Assembly (NCBI GenBank): GCA_021773565.1
Contig: JAJFJZ010000012.1
Location: 124,001-188,000, forward strand
DNA length: 64,000 nt
Reading direction: 5' to 3'
Source: Gammaproteobacteria bacterium
GTDB taxonomy: Bacteria > Pseudomonadota > Gammaproteobacteria > Pseudomonadales > Azotimanducaceae
Position numbers and translations under genes: made by a program. Under the pieces are notes generated by a model, which worked only from the letters and a program-made list of their open reading frames with translations, made no database searches and had not been told where the DNA came from. Shown one piece after another: positions 18,801 through 28,422 of the stretch (position 1 is its first letter; each line of letters starts with the position of its first letter).

Positions 18801-21555
18801 AGGTTTAGCCGTGTTTGCAGAAGAACGGGATCCGCCATCTAAAGTAGAGAGCGCGCCAGGTGGATTGGTTGATAAGCAAGAATCAGTTGATCCGGTAACG
18901 CCAGATCTTGATGTTAAGGCTGAAGCAGTAAGCGAAACCCCTTTGTCGGATTCACAAGAACACGACGATATAGACCTGAAGCTACTTGACGATCTTGACA
19001 CGGAGATTGTTGAAATCTTTTTTGAAGAAGCGGATGAACTCCTTGAGTCAATGGAGCAAAGCCTGAATGACTGGGCTAATGAGCGTGGCAATGAACTGCA
19101 TCTTGAAAACCTGCTTCGTGTTCTTCATACCCTGAAAGGCGGTGCTCGACTGGCAGGATTGATAAACCTTGGGAATTTAACGCACGAGTTTGAGTCTTTT
19201 CTGGTAGAGCTGCAAAATCGGGGCTTTGAACCGGACGAAACGTTTTTTAAGGATGTGCACGACCGGGTAGATAATGTTAGCACTCTGCTTGAGCGATATA
19301 AGCAGGAAGTTAATACCTCGCTGGCAGCGTCCGGGTTTAACGATGAAGAGGATACGAAGCTGGCGGAAATTTCCGAGAGCGAAGACCTGGAAACTGAAAC
19401 TACAGAAAATGTAACTTTCTCTGACGAGCGGCATAAAGAGCCTTCAGCGGAGTTTGGGAAAGAGCCTTCAGCGGAGTTTGGTAAAGAGCCTTCAGCGGAG
19501 TTTGGTAAAGAGCCTTCAGCGGAGTTTGGTAAAGAGCTTTCAGCCGAGTTTGGTAAAGAGCCTTCAGCGGAGTTTGGTAAAGAGCCTTCAGCTGAGTCTG
19601 GTAAAGAGCCTTCAGCCAAAAAGCATGAAGCGCCAGCGCTTCTGGATTCGGAAAGCGTTACGCCTGAAGAGCAAAGTCCCGAAGCTGAAACTGGTGCGGA
19701 GAACACCCAGACTGGTAAACCACCTCCGAGCGAAATGGTGCGTGTATCGAGTTTATTGTTGGAGAAACTGGTTAATTTGGCTGGCGAGAGCAGCATCATC
19801 CGCTCTCGCGTGGAACAAACGATAAGTGACTTTGGCCAGGCACTGGGGGAAATGGACAACACTATCAGCCGTCTTCGAGACCAGTTGCGACGCATGGAAA
19901 TAGAAACAGAAACGCAGGTACTGTTTCGAACAGAAAAAGAAGGTTTGCACCACACAGACTTTGACCCTCTGGAGATGGATCGGTATTCGCGCATGCAGGA
20001 GATTGCCAGAACTCTGTCGGAAAGTACTTCGGACATGTTTGAGCTAAAAGATACCTTACGAGTCAAGTCCCGTGAATCCGAAATGCTGTTAATACAGCAG
20101 GCGCGATTGAATACCGAGTTACAGGAAGGATTAATGCGCACGCGTATGGTGCCCTTTAGTCGAATGTTGCCTCGCCTCAAGAGAATTGTTCGTCAGGTTT
20201 CCCGCGACGTCGGAAAAGAAGTTGAAATGCAGGCTTTTAATGCTGAAGGAGAAATGGATCGAAACATTATTGAGCGCATGGTGCCACCTCTGGAGCATCT
20301 GCTGCGTAACGCGATAGACCATGGTCTGGAGTCTGCTGATGAGCGTAAAGCGCTTGGCAAAGGTGCCGTTGGTCGTATTGAGCTTACCCTCCTGCGTGAA
20401 GGTGGCGACATGGTGCTGGAACTCAGCGATGACGGACGGGGCATAGATGTTGGCCTGGTTCGTAACAAGGCGATAGAACGCGAATTGATGCATCCGGATG
20501 TCGAGCTAAATGATGCACAAATACTCCAGTTTATTCTTGCTCCCGGATTTAGCACTGCAGACTCCGTAACCCAAATCTCGGGCCGGGGAGTCGGCATGGA
20601 TGTCGTTCATAGTGAAGTCAAGCAATTGGGCGGCAGCATCGAAATCGCCTCAACACCTGGTAAAGGTACGCGAATCACACTACGGCTGCCGTTTACCGTG
20701 TCCGTAAACCGGGCCCTGATGGTGATGGTTGGGGAAGACCAGTATGCAATCCCCCTGAATAGTATTGAAGGCATTGTGAGGGTGCCAATTTCCGAGTTTG
20801 AAGATATCAACCAACCGGGGCGACAGACTTTTGAATACGCAGGGATTCCTTACCGATTGCGCTATTTGGGAAGCTATTTGGGCCGCGAGTATTCTACCAA
20901 ATCCGAACAGACCAGCGTTCCGATTGTGCTAGTACGTTCCGGAGATCACGCAATCGCGCTTTTTGTTAATTCAGTTCAGGGTAGCCGGGAGATAATAGTT
21001 AAAAGCCTGGGTCCGCAGTTTGCAGGTGTCGGGGGGATATCGGGTGCAACAATCCTCGGTGATGGTGGGGTAGTGGTTATTCTCGACGTGCTTTCTCTGA
21101 TACGGGGACAGATGTCGATCTCCAGTATAACGCCACCACTTCAGATTGAAGATGCGCCTCCCCGTTGTGTAATGGTTGTGGATGACTCTGTGACTGTTAG
21201 AAAAGTCACATCCAGGTTACTGGAGCGCCAGGGTATGAAAGTGATAGTTGCCAAGGACGGGGTTGAGGCTATGGAACTGCTTCAGGAAAAACGTCCCGAC
21301 GTTATGTTACTAGATATTGAAATGCCACGTATGGATGGATTTGAAGTGGCACGACAGGTGCGCCATGATTCTACTGTTAGCGGCTTGCCGATCATCATGA
21401 TCAGTTCACGTACTGGCGCGAAACATCAGGAGCATGCTGGTGCGCTTGGTGTGAACAAATTTCTGGGTAAACCATTCCAGGAGAGTGAACTTTTAGCCAG
21501 TATAGACGAGCTTTTGGATGAGCAAGGCGCAGGCGACGGGGGTTTGGCAACGTGA
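15823..21555 (+). CDS. chpA: Hybrid histidine kinase/response regulator ChpA (PilL)
   Basis: Very large CheA-type kinase of the type IV pilus chemosensory system, 1910 residues. The N-terminus carries a degenerate Hpt-like unit (His63 in LHQVNGTLLML). Two canonical Hpt domains follow with His646 (HTLKGSG) and His1102 (HTLKGGA). Then come an eight-residue tandem repeat at about 1205-1265, a dimerisation/ATPase core with the N-box LLRNAIDHGLES (Asn1496) and G-boxes DDGRGID and SGRGVGMDVV, a CheW domain (about 1625-1745) and a receiver with Asp1831 in MLLDIEMPRMDG. The P. aeruginosa protein is about 2470 residues and has more Hpt units. The start is TTG at 15823; ATG 15868 is an alternative. Confidence 0.94.
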   Translation: MEVNSISTDLRKLKGMGENKDFFALDWIKGELDATLDSARRGLESYVEASDEASLRACLAFLHQVNGTLLMLELNGVATLSAEMENLALAMQKQALGQNPENQQLLMQGILQLPTFLEDIQDGRADRRQAVLPLANEMRLARGGEPFGDYDSTQENLYQRPNEEVLAHFESIEGRGKAARIRRTYQQVLLAVIKGERLETALSTLGKVAAGMERLCIDTPAATLFQAFGGFVESLGKGEARLDKNVIKLLRQIDVELKNIARDGSEALKRPVRLDLIRRFIHAAEERSFVSEQLEQISGAIDLADKSEPATISSRDAATKAAAALREELLAIRDRLDMCFRGETVELDKIRELAEPLKKIGSTLAVLGFESSRSIIADQMERLGELTERSDANEAALMSIASSLLQVDENLSGIAATRSDETGVQSQGSLIGDAQIAVLLEVRRGLETVKLKVVQYASTQWDADHLSDVPDLLMGIKGALTMIPLSRPAALLGRCAEYVQNAWVVGNIPDWQTMDVFADAISGIDYYLERLSENTVPKTDDILNRVEQSLAVLQSSITPESADSDDANATIADNVAVQPDDALLVQQSQSLSALKDGPRERPDAEIIEIFVEEVGEVLSDIGTYLPRWRADFEDLDAIGELRRRFHTLKGSGRIVTADLLGELAWSIENLLNRVLDGTLKSNAQIVSVTDDARNLVAPLCQAFEDEQQADADACAAVIERADILASGGSVNVSAADESEEVSPGVRQNESADFTQDSEEFAVFDEQSAEHMRVLKEFVNQHSEATNLFLEADMVLALQKLNSSAAQAGIKSVAAVAGPLYEVIGHLAETATEADEEHLEFLFQSVYALESIFSEMRDGREPEEDGSMFEAEADRLLSKLPESQTVSILELGAVPALLEIHLFVENWRNGTENLDQRDAILDALAEISGQAELDGYMPVKQLSSALSDALFGLRDTVPNADTFSLLDQAQETLVKAFDCVAAQQQMPSVDDLVSGLAVFAEERDPPSKVESAPGGLVDKQESVDPVTPDLDVKAEAVSETPLSDSQEHDDIDLKLLDDLDTEIVEIFFEEADELLESMEQSLNDWANERGNELHLENLLRVLHTLKGGARLAGLINLGNLTHEFESFLVELQNRGFEPDETFFKDVHDRVDNVSTLLERYKQEVNTSLAASGFNDEEDTKLAEISESEDLETETTENVTFSDERHKEPSAEFGKEPSAEFGKEPSAEFGKEPSAEFGKELSAEFGKEPSAEFGKEPSAESGKEPSAKKHEAPALLDSESVTPEEQSPEAETGAENTQTGKPPPSEMVRVSSLLLEKLVNLAGESSIIRSRVEQTISDFGQALGEMDNTISRLRDQLRRMEIETETQVLFRTEKEGLHHTDFDPLEMDRYSRMQEIARTLSESTSDMFELKDTLRVKSRESEMLLIQQARLNTELQEGLMRTRMVPFSRMLPRLKRIVRQVSRDVGKEVEMQAFNAEGEMDRNIIERMVPPLEHLLRNAIDHGLESADERKALGKGAVGRIELTLLREGGDMVLELSDDGRGIDVGLVRNKAIERELMHPDVELNDAQILQFILAPGFSTADSVTQISGRGVGMDVVHSEVKQLGGSIEIASTPGKGTRITLRLPFTVSVNRALMVMVGEDQYAIPLNSIEGIVRVPISEFEDINQPGRQTFEYAGIPYRLRYLGSYLGREYSTKSEQTSVPIVLVRSGDHAIALFVNSVQGSREIIVKSLGPQFAGVGGISGATILGDGGVVVILDVLSLIRGQMSISSITPPLQIEDAPPRCVMVVDDSVTVRKVTSRLLERQGMKVIVAKDGVEAMELLQEKRPDVMLLDIEMPRMDGFEVARQVRHDSTVSGLPIIMISSRTGAKHQEHAGALGVNKFLGKPFQESELLASIDELLDEQGAGDGGLAT
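19435..19617 (+). repeat. 24-base in-frame tandem repeat inside chpA
   Basis: Seven complete 24-base units and one partial unit encode KEPSAEFG repeated in frame, with substitutions KELSAEFG in unit 5 and KEPSAESG in unit 7. The DNA copies are nearly identical (AAAGAGCCTTCAGCGGAGTT core), which implies recent expansion. The array sits in the linker between the second canonical Hpt domain and the kinase core, so its copy number would set the linker length. Confidence 0.97.
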
Positions 21556-22019
21556 ACCCCGCAATTTCCACCGAGACTGAAAGTATGTCTTGCCTGATTA
21601 TTCCTGTTGGCGAAACCAACCTGTTACTGCCAAATGTAACTGTTGCCGAAATTTTGCCCTGGCGGAAAATAAAAAAATGGGATTCGGCACCCCGGTGGTG
21701 TCTTGGTTTGCTTGGCTGGCGCGGTGAAACTGTACCAGTAGTACGATATGAGAAATTAAACGATGCATATTGTTCCGCCGAAGCCGGGCGTTGCCTGCTG
21801 ATCATGAATCGCACACAGGCGGGTTCAGCCCGTGCATTTTACGGGCTTGCGGTAGATGGCCTGCCCCGTCTTGTACGACTGGGAAATGATGACCTGAAAA
21901 ACATTTCCGCGACGCTTAAGATTGCCGATGCAGCCCATTTGCAGGTTGGTCTTGAACAGGCAACGGTACCCCGGTTGTCCTATCTTGAAGAACTGTTGGG
22001 AACGCTGCCGGATTATTAG
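21552..22019 (+). CDS. chpC: CheW-like protein ChpC
   Basis: Second CheW-type adaptor, 155 residues, overlapping the chpA stop by four bases with a GTG start. CheW-fold segments include CLIIPVGETNLLLPNVTVAEIL, here split as CLIIPVGETNLLLP and NVTVAEIL, then LGLLGWRGETVPVVRYEKL and FYGLAVDGLPRLVRL. In Pseudomonas, chpC follows chpB; here it directly follows chpA. It is the last gene of the operon and converges on rsmE after 43 bases. Confidence 0.87.
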   Translation: MNPAISTETESMSCLIIPVGETNLLLPNVTVAEILPWRKIKKWDSAPRWCLGLLGWRGETVPVVRYEKLNDAYCSAEAGRCLLIMNRTQAGSARAFYGLAVDGLPRLVRLGNDDLKNISATLKIADAAHLQVGLEQATVPRLSYLEELLGTLPDY

Positions 22020-22062
22020 CCCCAGACGTATTATCTGCCTCAAGGGACTGAGCCAGAGGTAC

Positions 22063-22794
22063 TTATGCCAGTTGCCATTCCCAGTGGTGGTGTAATATGG
22101 CAAGGGCGGCAATAGGCGCGGTATCCGCGCGCAGTACATTATTACCAAATCCAGAGCGTACAAATCCTGCATTTTCGGCCAACTCAACTTCCTTATCAGT
22201 CCAACCGCCTTCCGGTCCAATCATAAGGCAGGTATCTTTCGCTGTGGGCTCAGGGCTAAAGGGCGGTGCGCCGGGATGAAAGATATAGACGCGCTTACAG
22301 GGAGGGTTTTGTACAAGGTCTGTCAGTTTTCTGATGTTGTGCAAACGGGGAACCCTGTTTCGCCCTGTTTGTTCGCAGGATGAGATTGTTACCGCTTTCC
22401 AGTGTCGAAGTTTTTGTTCCATGTCTTGTGTACTTACGCGCAACTCGCATCTTTCGCTGCTAACGGGCCAGATGTCTGTTACTCCCAGTTCGCTGGCCTT
22501 TTGAAATACTTTCTCGGGTTTTTTTATCAGGGATAAGACCAGGTGGATTTGGGCAGCGCCCTCCGCCTGGAAATCGTGTTCAGCTACAAGTGCAAGTCGT
22601 AAGTGTTTGCCAGAGCCTTCAAGAATTTTTGCTACATAACTACTGCCATTGCCGTTAAAACAAAGCACTGTATCAGCGCTGCGCAATCTCAATACACGGC
22701 CTATGTAACGTGTTTGCTCTCTGCCAAGCTCTATCTCTGATCCGGTAATCAGATTCTGATCAATGAAAATGCGATGCTTGTAGCGCTTGGGCAC
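22063..22794 (-). CDS. rsmE: 16S rRNA (uracil-1498-N3)-methyltransferase RsmE
   Basis: SPOUT-class methyltransferase of 243 residues that modifies U1498 in the decoding centre of the 30S subunit. An N-terminal PUA-like domain (about 1-75, with HIGRVLR-type motif seen as RYIGRVLRLRSAD) precedes the knotted SAM-binding domain, identified by LMIGPEGGWTDKEVELA and NNVLRADTAPIAALA. It lies 4 bases after metK on the same strand, so the enzyme is likely co-expressed with its cofactor synthase. Confidence 0.94.
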   Translation of the reverse strand: MPKRYKHRIFIDQNLITGSEIELGREQTRYIGRVLRLRSADTVLCFNGNGSSYVAKILEGSGKHLRLALVAEHDFQAEGAAQIHLVLSLIKKPEKVFQKASELGVTDIWPVSSERCELRVSTQDMEQKLRHWKAVTISSCEQTGRNRVPRLHNIRKLTDLVQNPPCKRVYIFHPGAPPFSPEPTAKDTCLMIGPEGGWTDKEVELAENAGFVRSGFGNNVLRADTAPIAALAILHHHWEWQLA

Positions 22795-22798
22795 AGAA

Positions 22799-23956
22799 TT
22801 AGAGTGCGCTTTTTAGTGCGTCCGCTTTGTCTGTAAGTTCCCAGGTAAACCCGTCACCGGAACGACCAAAATGCCCGTACGCAGCGGTAGCCTGATAGAT
22901 AGGTCGTTTGAGATTCAGCATTTTGATCAAGCCATGGGGACGTAGATCGAAATGCTCTTGTATAAGCGTTATGATTTTGACGTTCGAAATTTTTCCGGTG
23001 CCAAAAGTATTTACCGAGATTGATGTGGGTTCTGCCACACCAATGGCATAGCTCACCTGGATTTCACACCGGTCTGCGATTCCTGCAGCGACAAGGTTTT
23101 TGGCAACATATCGGCCGGCATATGCGGCAGAACGGTCCACCTTCGATGGGTCTTTTCCGGAAAAGGCGCCACCACCGTGTCGTGCCGCACCACCATAGGT
23201 GTCAACAATGATTTTTCTACCCGTCAGGCCGCAATCACCCTCTGGTCCGCCAATTATGAATTGGCCGGTTGGATTGATATAAATTTTGGTTTCTTTGGTT
23301 ATCCAGTTACCCGGTATCACCGGTGTAATGATTTCAGCCATTACTGCTTTATACAGATCCTTTTGGCTAATGTCGGCACTGTGTTGGGTTGACAGAACGA
23401 TGGCGTCTATCGATATGGGAACCCCGTTTTCGTCATAGCGAAAAGAGAGCTGACTTTTTGCATCTGGTCGTAAAAATTCCAGTTGCCCCGAGTGGCGCAC
23501 TTCAGCCTGCTTTTGCACAAGGCGATGGGCATAGGTCAGGGGCGCGGGCATGAGTACATCTGTCTCGTTGGTTGCATAGCCAAACATCAGGCCCTGATCT
23601 CCAGCGCCCTGTTCCTTGTTTTCGGCTTCGTCAACACCCATGGCAATGTCACCTGATTGCTGACCCAGCGCGTCCAGGATAGTTGCCCTGTCCGGGTCAA
23701 AACCCGTATCACCACCTGTATATCCTATATCGCGAATGACCTTGCGGCATACAGCCTCTCGGTCGATGTTTGCATTCGAGCGAATTTCACCAGCAATCAC
23801 TACGAGACCGGTTTTGATTAGCGTTTCACACGCTACTCTTGAATTGGGATCCTGTTCCAGCATCGCGTCAAGAATTGCATCGGAAATCTGGTCCGCGACC
23901 TTATCGGGATGTCCTTCCGATACGGATTCCGAAGTAAAAATGCTGTAATCAGCCAT
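22799..23956 (-). CDS. metK: S-adenosylmethionine synthetase MetK
   Basis: Makes S-adenosylmethionine from methionine and ATP. The 385-residue protein starts [20 protein letters not shown], with the ATP-binding histidine in [18 protein letters not shown] and the P-loop-like [19 protein letters not shown] follow. The frame is open to 24031, but the ATG at 23956 matches the family N-terminus and has AAAGGA immediately upstream. It is the first gene of a leftward metK-rsmE pair and divergent from tkt. Confidence 0.97.
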   Translation of the reverse strand: MADYSIFTSESVSEGHPDKVADQISDAILDAMLEQDPNSRVACETLIKTGLVVIAGEIRSNANIDREAVCRKVIRDIGYTGGDTGFDPDRATILDALGQQSGDIAMGVDEAENKEQGAGDQGLMFGYATNETDVLMPAPLTYAHRLVQKQAEVRHSGQLEFLRPDAKSQLSFRYDENGVPISIDAIVLSTQHSADISQKDLYKAVMAEIITPVIPGNWITKETKIYINPTGQFIIGGPEGDCGLTGRKIIVDTYGGAARHGGGAFSGKDPSKVDRSAAYAGRYVAKNLVAAGIADRCEIQVSYAIGVAEPTSISVNTFGTGKISNVKIITLIQEHFDLRPHGLIKMLNLKRPIYQATAAYGHFGRSGDGFTWELTDKADALKSAL

Positions 23957-23987
23957 ATCCTTTTGTCCAGGAAATTTGAATGCATAA

Positions 23988-24015
23988 ATTGTACTTGTTT
24001 GAGTGGAGGTGTGCA
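23988..24015 (-). promoter_or_regulatory. Candidate metK promoter
   Basis: On the minus strand TACAAT (23993-23988) is preceded after 16 bases by TGCACA (24015-24010), a 4/6 match to the -35 consensus. Transcription would start near 23981, about 25 bases before the metK ATG. No SAM-responsive riboswitch structure is evident in the short leader. Confidence 0.4.
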
Positions 24016-24018
24016 TGG

Positions 24019-24032
24019 TTTGCGTTCGCAAA
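24019..24032. promoter_or_regulatory. Short palindrome between metK and tkt
   Basis: TTTGCG and CGCAAA face each other across two bases in the 175-base divergent metK/tkt gap, just upstream of the proposed metK -35. It could be an operator for either gene. No binding protein can be named. Confidence 0.3.
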
Positions 24033-24131
24033 TTGCGTTACGCGGCGTTAGCGGAGACAATAGGCGTCTCTATGATTACTCCAATAATCGAACCATCAGC
24101 CCAAATATGTATATGAGGTAAGCGAAGGTCT

Positions 24132-26123
24132 ATGTCGACACAATCTGATCGTGCCAATGCCATTCGCGCGCTTGCAATGGATGCAGTAGAAAAAGCGCAA
24201 TCCGGTCATCCGGGCGCCCCCATGGGGCTTGCCGAGGTCGCAGAAACCTTGTGGTGTGAGCAGCTTGTACACAATCCGGAAAACCCGAAATGGATAAATC
24301 GTGACCGTTTCGTGCTCTCCAATGGGCATGCATCCATGTTGCTGTACTCTGTGTTGCACCTGTCAGGTTATGCGGTCTCGATTGAAGACATAAAGAATTT
24401 CCGACAGCTTGGTTCCATAACAGCAGGCCATCCCGAGCTAAATGAGTGTCCCGGAGTTGAGACCACTACAGGGCCCCTGGGTCAGGGGCTCGCTAACGCG
24501 GTAGGTATGGCGATTGCCGAGATGAGTCTGGCACGTACGTTTAACAGAGAAAATCACGGAATAATTGATCACCATACCTGGGCTATCGCAGGTGATGGTT
24601 GCCTCATGGAGGGAATATCCCACGAAGTAGCATCCCTTGCGGGAACGCTCGGTCTTGGCAAATTGAATGTGCTGTATGACGAAAATGGTATTTCGATAGA
24701 TGGAAACATCCAGGGCTGGTTTGCAGAAGATGTTGCCGCACGATTTGAAGCCTATGGCTGGCAGGTTATACGAGCGGTTGACGGGCACGATGCAGTAGAA
24801 CTGAAGCAGGCCATGGAGACCGCCAGAAAGGAACGGGACAGGCCCACGCTGGTATGTTGCCGAACCATTATCGGTTACGGTGCGCCCAATTTGCAGGGGA
24901 CATCAAAAACCCATGGCGCTCCCCTGGGTGCTGAGGAAATTGCCGGTGTTCGCAAGGCACTGAACTGGGGGTATGAGCCTTTCGAGATACCTGAGCATCT
25001 CTATGAAGCATGGGACTGTCGTGAGGCTGGCAGGGCTGCTGAAAAATCCTGGGATGCAAAATTTGAAGCCTATGAGAAAGCACACCCACAGCTTGCGGCC
25101 GAGCTCAAGCGTCGGATGCAAAATGAGCTGCCTCAGAACTGGAATGAAGCGCTACACGAATTTGCCCGCAATGAGCAAGACAAGCCATCTACCCTGGCTA
25201 CACGCATCTCGTCGCTGAATTGTCTAAATGTACTTGGTCCGGTTCTTCCGGAGCTGTTGGGAGGATCAGCAGATTTGACCGGCTCTGTAGGAACACGTTG
25301 GGATGGTGCTGAAACTCTGGATATAAACGCAGCTGGTAATTACCTTAATTATGGTGTTCGAGAGTTTGGCATGAGCGCCATTGCGAATGGCATCGCACTG
25401 CACGGCGGACTAATTCCCTATTCAGGCACTTTTCTGGTGTTTATGGATTACGCAAAAAATGCGGTGCGAATGGCGGCATTGATGAAAACAAGAAATATTT
25501 TTGTTTACACCCACGATACAGTGGCACTTGGCGAGGATGGCCCAACCCATCAACCTGTTGAACAATTAGCCGCCCTGCGCACCATTCCAAATATGTCAGT
25601 ATGGCGTCCCTGTGACACGGTTGAAACTGCGTTTGCCTGGGAAGCTGCAATATCGAGGCAGGGTGGCCCCACAGCGCTTGTTCTCACGCGCCAGAAGACC
25701 CAACCCCAGAAACGGGACTCCGCTGCCTTCGGACAGATTGCGCGAGGAGGCTATGTTCTGGTTAAAGAAAAACACGAACTGGCGCTAATATTCATAGCAA
25801 CCGGTTCTGAGGTTGAGCTGGCTTGCTCAGCTGCGCAGTGTTTAACAGAATCGGGCGTGGGAGTACGTGTAGTATCTATGCCATCTACTGATGTATTTCT
25901 GGGTCAGTCGGATGAATATCGGGAGGCGGTCTTACCCGGATCGATTCGGGCAAGGGTTGCCATTGAAGCGGCCCAGACAGATTTCTGGTACCGTTTTGTC
26001 GGGCTCGATGGAAGGGTGGTCGGCGTAGACAGGTTTGGACTATCTGCACCGGGTGATGTAGCCATGCGTGAGGTAAATGTTTGCACAGAGGCTGTAATAG
26101 CTGCCGCAAGGGAGCTTGTTTAG
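24132..26123 (+). CDS. tkt: Transketolase
   Basis: Thiamine diphosphate enzyme that moves two-carbon ketol units in the pentose phosphate pathway. The 663 residues match the family. [14 protein letters not shown] begins the N-terminal domain, [14 protein letters not shown] is the diphosphate-binding motif, and [19 protein letters not shown] and the histidine-rich [19 protein letters not shown] belong to the Pyr domain and active site. ATG 24132 follows a GAGG/GAAGG stretch. It is the first gene of tkt-pgk-fba; no gapA or epd lies between tkt and pgk. Confidence 0.97.
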   Translation: MSTQSDRANAIRALAMDAVEKAQSGHPGAPMGLAEVAETLWCEQLVHNPENPKWINRDRFVLSNGHASMLLYSVLHLSGYAVSIEDIKNFRQLGSITAGHPELNECPGVETTTGPLGQGLANAVGMAIAEMSLARTFNRENHGIIDHHTWAIAGDGCLMEGISHEVASLAGTLGLGKLNVLYDENGISIDGNIQGWFAEDVAARFEAYGWQVIRAVDGHDAVELKQAMETARKERDRPTLVCCRTIIGYGAPNLQGTSKTHGAPLGAEEIAGVRKALNWGYEPFEIPEHLYEAWDCREAGRAAEKSWDAKFEAYEKAHPQLAAELKRRMQNELPQNWNEALHEFARNEQDKPSTLATRISSLNCLNVLGPVLPELLGGSADLTGSVGTRWDGAETLDINAAGNYLNYGVREFGMSAIANGIALHGGLIPYSGTFLVFMDYAKNAVRMAALMKTRNIFVYTHDTVALGEDGPTHQPVEQLAALRTIPNMSVWRPCDTVETAFAWEAAISRQGGPTALVLTRQKTQPQKRDSAAFGQIARGGYVLVKEKHELALIFIATGSEVELACSAAQCLTESGVGVRVVSMPSTDVFLGQSDEYREAVLPGSIRARVAIEAAQTDFWYRFVGLDGRVVGVDRFGLSAPGDVAMREVNVCTEAVIAAARELV

Positions 26124-26136
26124 AGGATTAATGAAA

Positions 26137-27327
26137 ATGGAAGTTCCTGTGTTATCAATGAATAACCTGTCATTACAGGGGAAGACATTGCTGGTAAGGG
26201 AAGACTTTAATGTTCCAGTTTCAGCGGGTGTTGTTACCAGTGACGCAAGATTAGTTGCCGCCATACCGACTTTAGATGCGGCGCTTGATGCAGGTGCTGC
26301 GGTAATAGTAATGTCTCACCTTGGCCGCCCTGTGGAAGGCCAGTCAATTGCTGAGCAGCCAGAAATGAGCCTTAAGCCTGTGGCTTTAAGGTTAGGCGAA
26401 CTCATGCAGAGGGAGATCAGGCTGGTAGAAAACTGGCAGGACGGGTTGCAGGTACCTACTGGCGGGCTGGTTATGCTGGAAAATGTTCGAGTGCTCCCCG
26501 GCGAAAAAAGCAATGATGATGCCCTGGCCCGGGATCTTGCAAACCTGTGTGACATATTTGTTATGGATGCATTTGCCACGGCCCACAGAGCGCATGCGTC
26601 AACCTGTGGAGTCGCCAGATTTGCACCCGTTGCCTGCGCCGGAAGTTTGTTGCTGGCAGAACTTGCTGCACTCCAAAAAGGCTTGAGCGCACCGAGGCAA
26701 CCCATGCTGGCTGTTGTGGGAGGCGCAAAAGTGTCGACCAAAATCGAAGTACTCGAAAGCCTTGCGGATATGGCAAAGCACATAATTGTTGGCGGAGGTA
26801 TCGCCAATACATTTCTTGCCGCGGAAGGGTTTGAAGTGGGTGCTTCCCTGCATGAGCCAGACATGATTGAAACAGCAAAACGTATTCTGGCCAAGACCAA
26901 TGTTCCCTTACCGGTTGATGTGATGGTGAGCGAAAAGTTTTCCGCCGACAGTGTGGCAATATTGAAGAATGTGAATGAAGTGTCCGTTAGGGACATGATA
27001 CTGGACCTGGGTCCTCAAACGGCCCGCAAAATAGCTGGTTTGGTCAGCAATGCAGGCACTATTCTCTGGAATGGCCCCCTCGGGGTATTTGAGTTCGACC
27101 AGTTTGGTGAGGGTACCCGTGTACTTGCCGAGGCTATAGCTGCAAGTGATGGATTTTCAATAGCCGGAGGTGGAGATACGCTGGCGGCAATAGAAAAATA
27201 CTCGGTAGGATCAGACATTTCCTATATATCCACGGGTGGTGGCGCCTTTCTGGAGTTTGTGGAAGGTAAAAAGCTTCCCGCGGTAGCTATACTTGAACAG
27301 CGTGCGCTTGAGCACACTGACAACTAG
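26137..27327 (+). CDS. pgk: Phosphoglycerate kinase
   Basis: Interconverts 1,3-bisphosphoglycerate and 3-phosphoglycerate with ADP/ATP. About 396 residues with the usual landmarks: [12 protein letters not shown] near the N-terminus, [27 protein letters not shown] in the hinge region, and [11 protein letters not shown] and GGGDTLAA in the nucleotide domain. The frame is open from 26116, overlapping the end of tkt. ATG 26137 is preferred because AGAGGA lies 9 bases upstream and the N-terminus then matches homologues; ATG 26131 is equally possible. Confidence 0.95.
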   Translation: MEVPVLSMNNLSLQGKTLLVREDFNVPVSAGVVTSDARLVAAIPTLDAALDAGAAVIVMSHLGRPVEGQSIAEQPEMSLKPVALRLGELMQREIRLVENWQDGLQVPTGGLVMLENVRVLPGEKSNDDALARDLANLCDIFVMDAFATAHRAHASTCGVARFAPVACAGSLLLAELAALQKGLSAPRQPMLAVVGGAKVSTKIEVLESLADMAKHIIVGGGIANTFLAAEGFEVGASLHEPDMIETAKRILAKTNVPLPVDVMVSEKFSADSVAILKNVNEVSVRDMILDLGPQTARKIAGLVSNAGTILWNGPLGVFEFDQFGEGTRVLAEAIAASDGFSIAGGGDTLAAIEKYSVGSDISYISTGGGAFLEFVEGKKLPAVAILEQRALEHTDN

Positions 27328-27353
27328 AAAGGAATGACAGGAGCAACAAAATT

Positions 27354-28418
27354 ATGGCACTAATAAGCATGCGTCAATTGCTGGACCACGCGGCAGAAAA
27401 TGAATATGGGATTCCTGCATTCAATGTAAACAATCTGGAACAAATGCGGGCCATTATGGAAGGAGCCAACGAGACAGACAGCCCGGTCATTGTGCAGGCT
27501 TCCGCAGGTGCCAGAAAATATGCCGGAGCCAATTTCCTGCGACATATGGTACTGGCCGCAATTGAAGAATTTCCCCACATACCGGTTGTAATGCACCAGG
27601 ATCATGGAGGCTCACCCTCCGTTTGTCAGCGCTCTATCCAGTTCGGGTTTTCGTCGGTCATGATGGATGGCTCCCTTATGGAAGACCAGAAAACCCCGGC
27701 CAGCTATGAATACAATATTGATGTCACGCGACGTACCGTTGAGATGGCGCATGCCTGTGGCGTTTCCGTTGAAGGGGAGCTGGGATGCCTTGGTTCGCTT
27801 GAAACGGGGCAGGCAGGAGAGGAAGACGGGGTCGGTGCCGAGGGTACGCTCACCATGGAGATGATGCTTACCGATCCGGAGCAGGCAGCGGATTTTGTAA
27901 AACACACCGGTGTGGACGCGCTGGCAATTGCCATTGGAACTTCCCATGGTGCCTATAAGTTCAGTCGCCCCCCCACAGGAGATGTGTTAGCAATTGATCG
28001 GGTAAAGGCTATTCACAAGCGACTTCCGGATACACACCTGGTTATGCACGGCAGTTCATCCGTACCCCAGGATTTGCTAACTATCATCAATGCACACGGT
28101 GGTGAGATAAAGGAAACTTACGGGGTACCGGTTGAAGAAATACAGGAAGGAATTAAATACGGGGTTCGCAAGATCAACATCGACACAGATCTGCGGCTCG
28201 CCTCGACAGCGGCAATCCGGAGTTTCCTGGCAGAAAATACGGGCGAGTTTGATCCGCGTAAATATCTCGGTAAAACGATGGATGCAATGAAGGCGATTGT
28301 TGTGGCAAGGTACGATTCCTTTGGTACGTCCGGGCATGCAGCACATATCCGTGCGCTTTCCCTGGAAACCATGGCTGAGCAATACCAGAGTGGGGCCCTG
28401 AATCCCTCCATTAACTAA
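27354..28418 (+). CDS. fba: Fructose-bisphosphate aldolase, class II
   Basis: Zinc-dependent aldolase, 354 residues, of the subtype common in Pseudomonas and in Calvin-cycle clusters. It starts [19 protein letters not shown], with the zinc and substrate motifs [34 protein letters not shown] and [17 protein letters not shown] precedes the ATG by about 9 bases. It lies 26 bases after pgk and four bases before the alpha/beta hydrolase gene, all on one strand. Confidence 0.96.
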   Translation: MALISMRQLLDHAAENEYGIPAFNVNNLEQMRAIMEGANETDSPVIVQASAGARKYAGANFLRHMVLAAIEEFPHIPVVMHQDHGGSPSVCQRSIQFGFSSVMMDGSLMEDQKTPASYEYNIDVTRRTVEMAHACGVSVEGELGCLGSLETGQAGEEDGVGAEGTLTMEMMLTDPEQAADFVKHTGVDALAIAIGTSHGAYKFSRPPTGDVLAIDRVKAIHKRLPDTHLVMHGSSSVPQDLLTIINAHGGEIKETYGVPVEEIQEGIKYGVRKINIDTDLRLASTAAIRSFLAENTGEFDPRKYLGKTMDAMKAIVVARYDSFGTSGHAAHIRALSLETMAEQYQSGALNPSIN

Positions 28419-28422
28419 CCAT

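Noticed and set aside
19435-19617. CRISPR-like array
   Set aside because: The repeats are contiguous 24-base units in frame within a gene, with no spacers and no cas genes.
19125-20180. Antisense open frame of 351 codons within chpA
   Set aside because: It is a shadow of the real kinase frame: low-complexity serine-rich product, repeats mirrored from KEPSAEFG, no start context and no family resemblance.
23957-24131. SAM riboswitch upstream of metK
   Set aside because: The short leader has no four-way-junction or SAM-II-like pseudoknot pattern; only a small palindrome and promoter-like hexamers are seen.
26316-26996. Antisense open frame of 226 codons within pgk
   Set aside because: pgk is complete and conserved across this stretch; the opposite frame is a codon-usage shadow.
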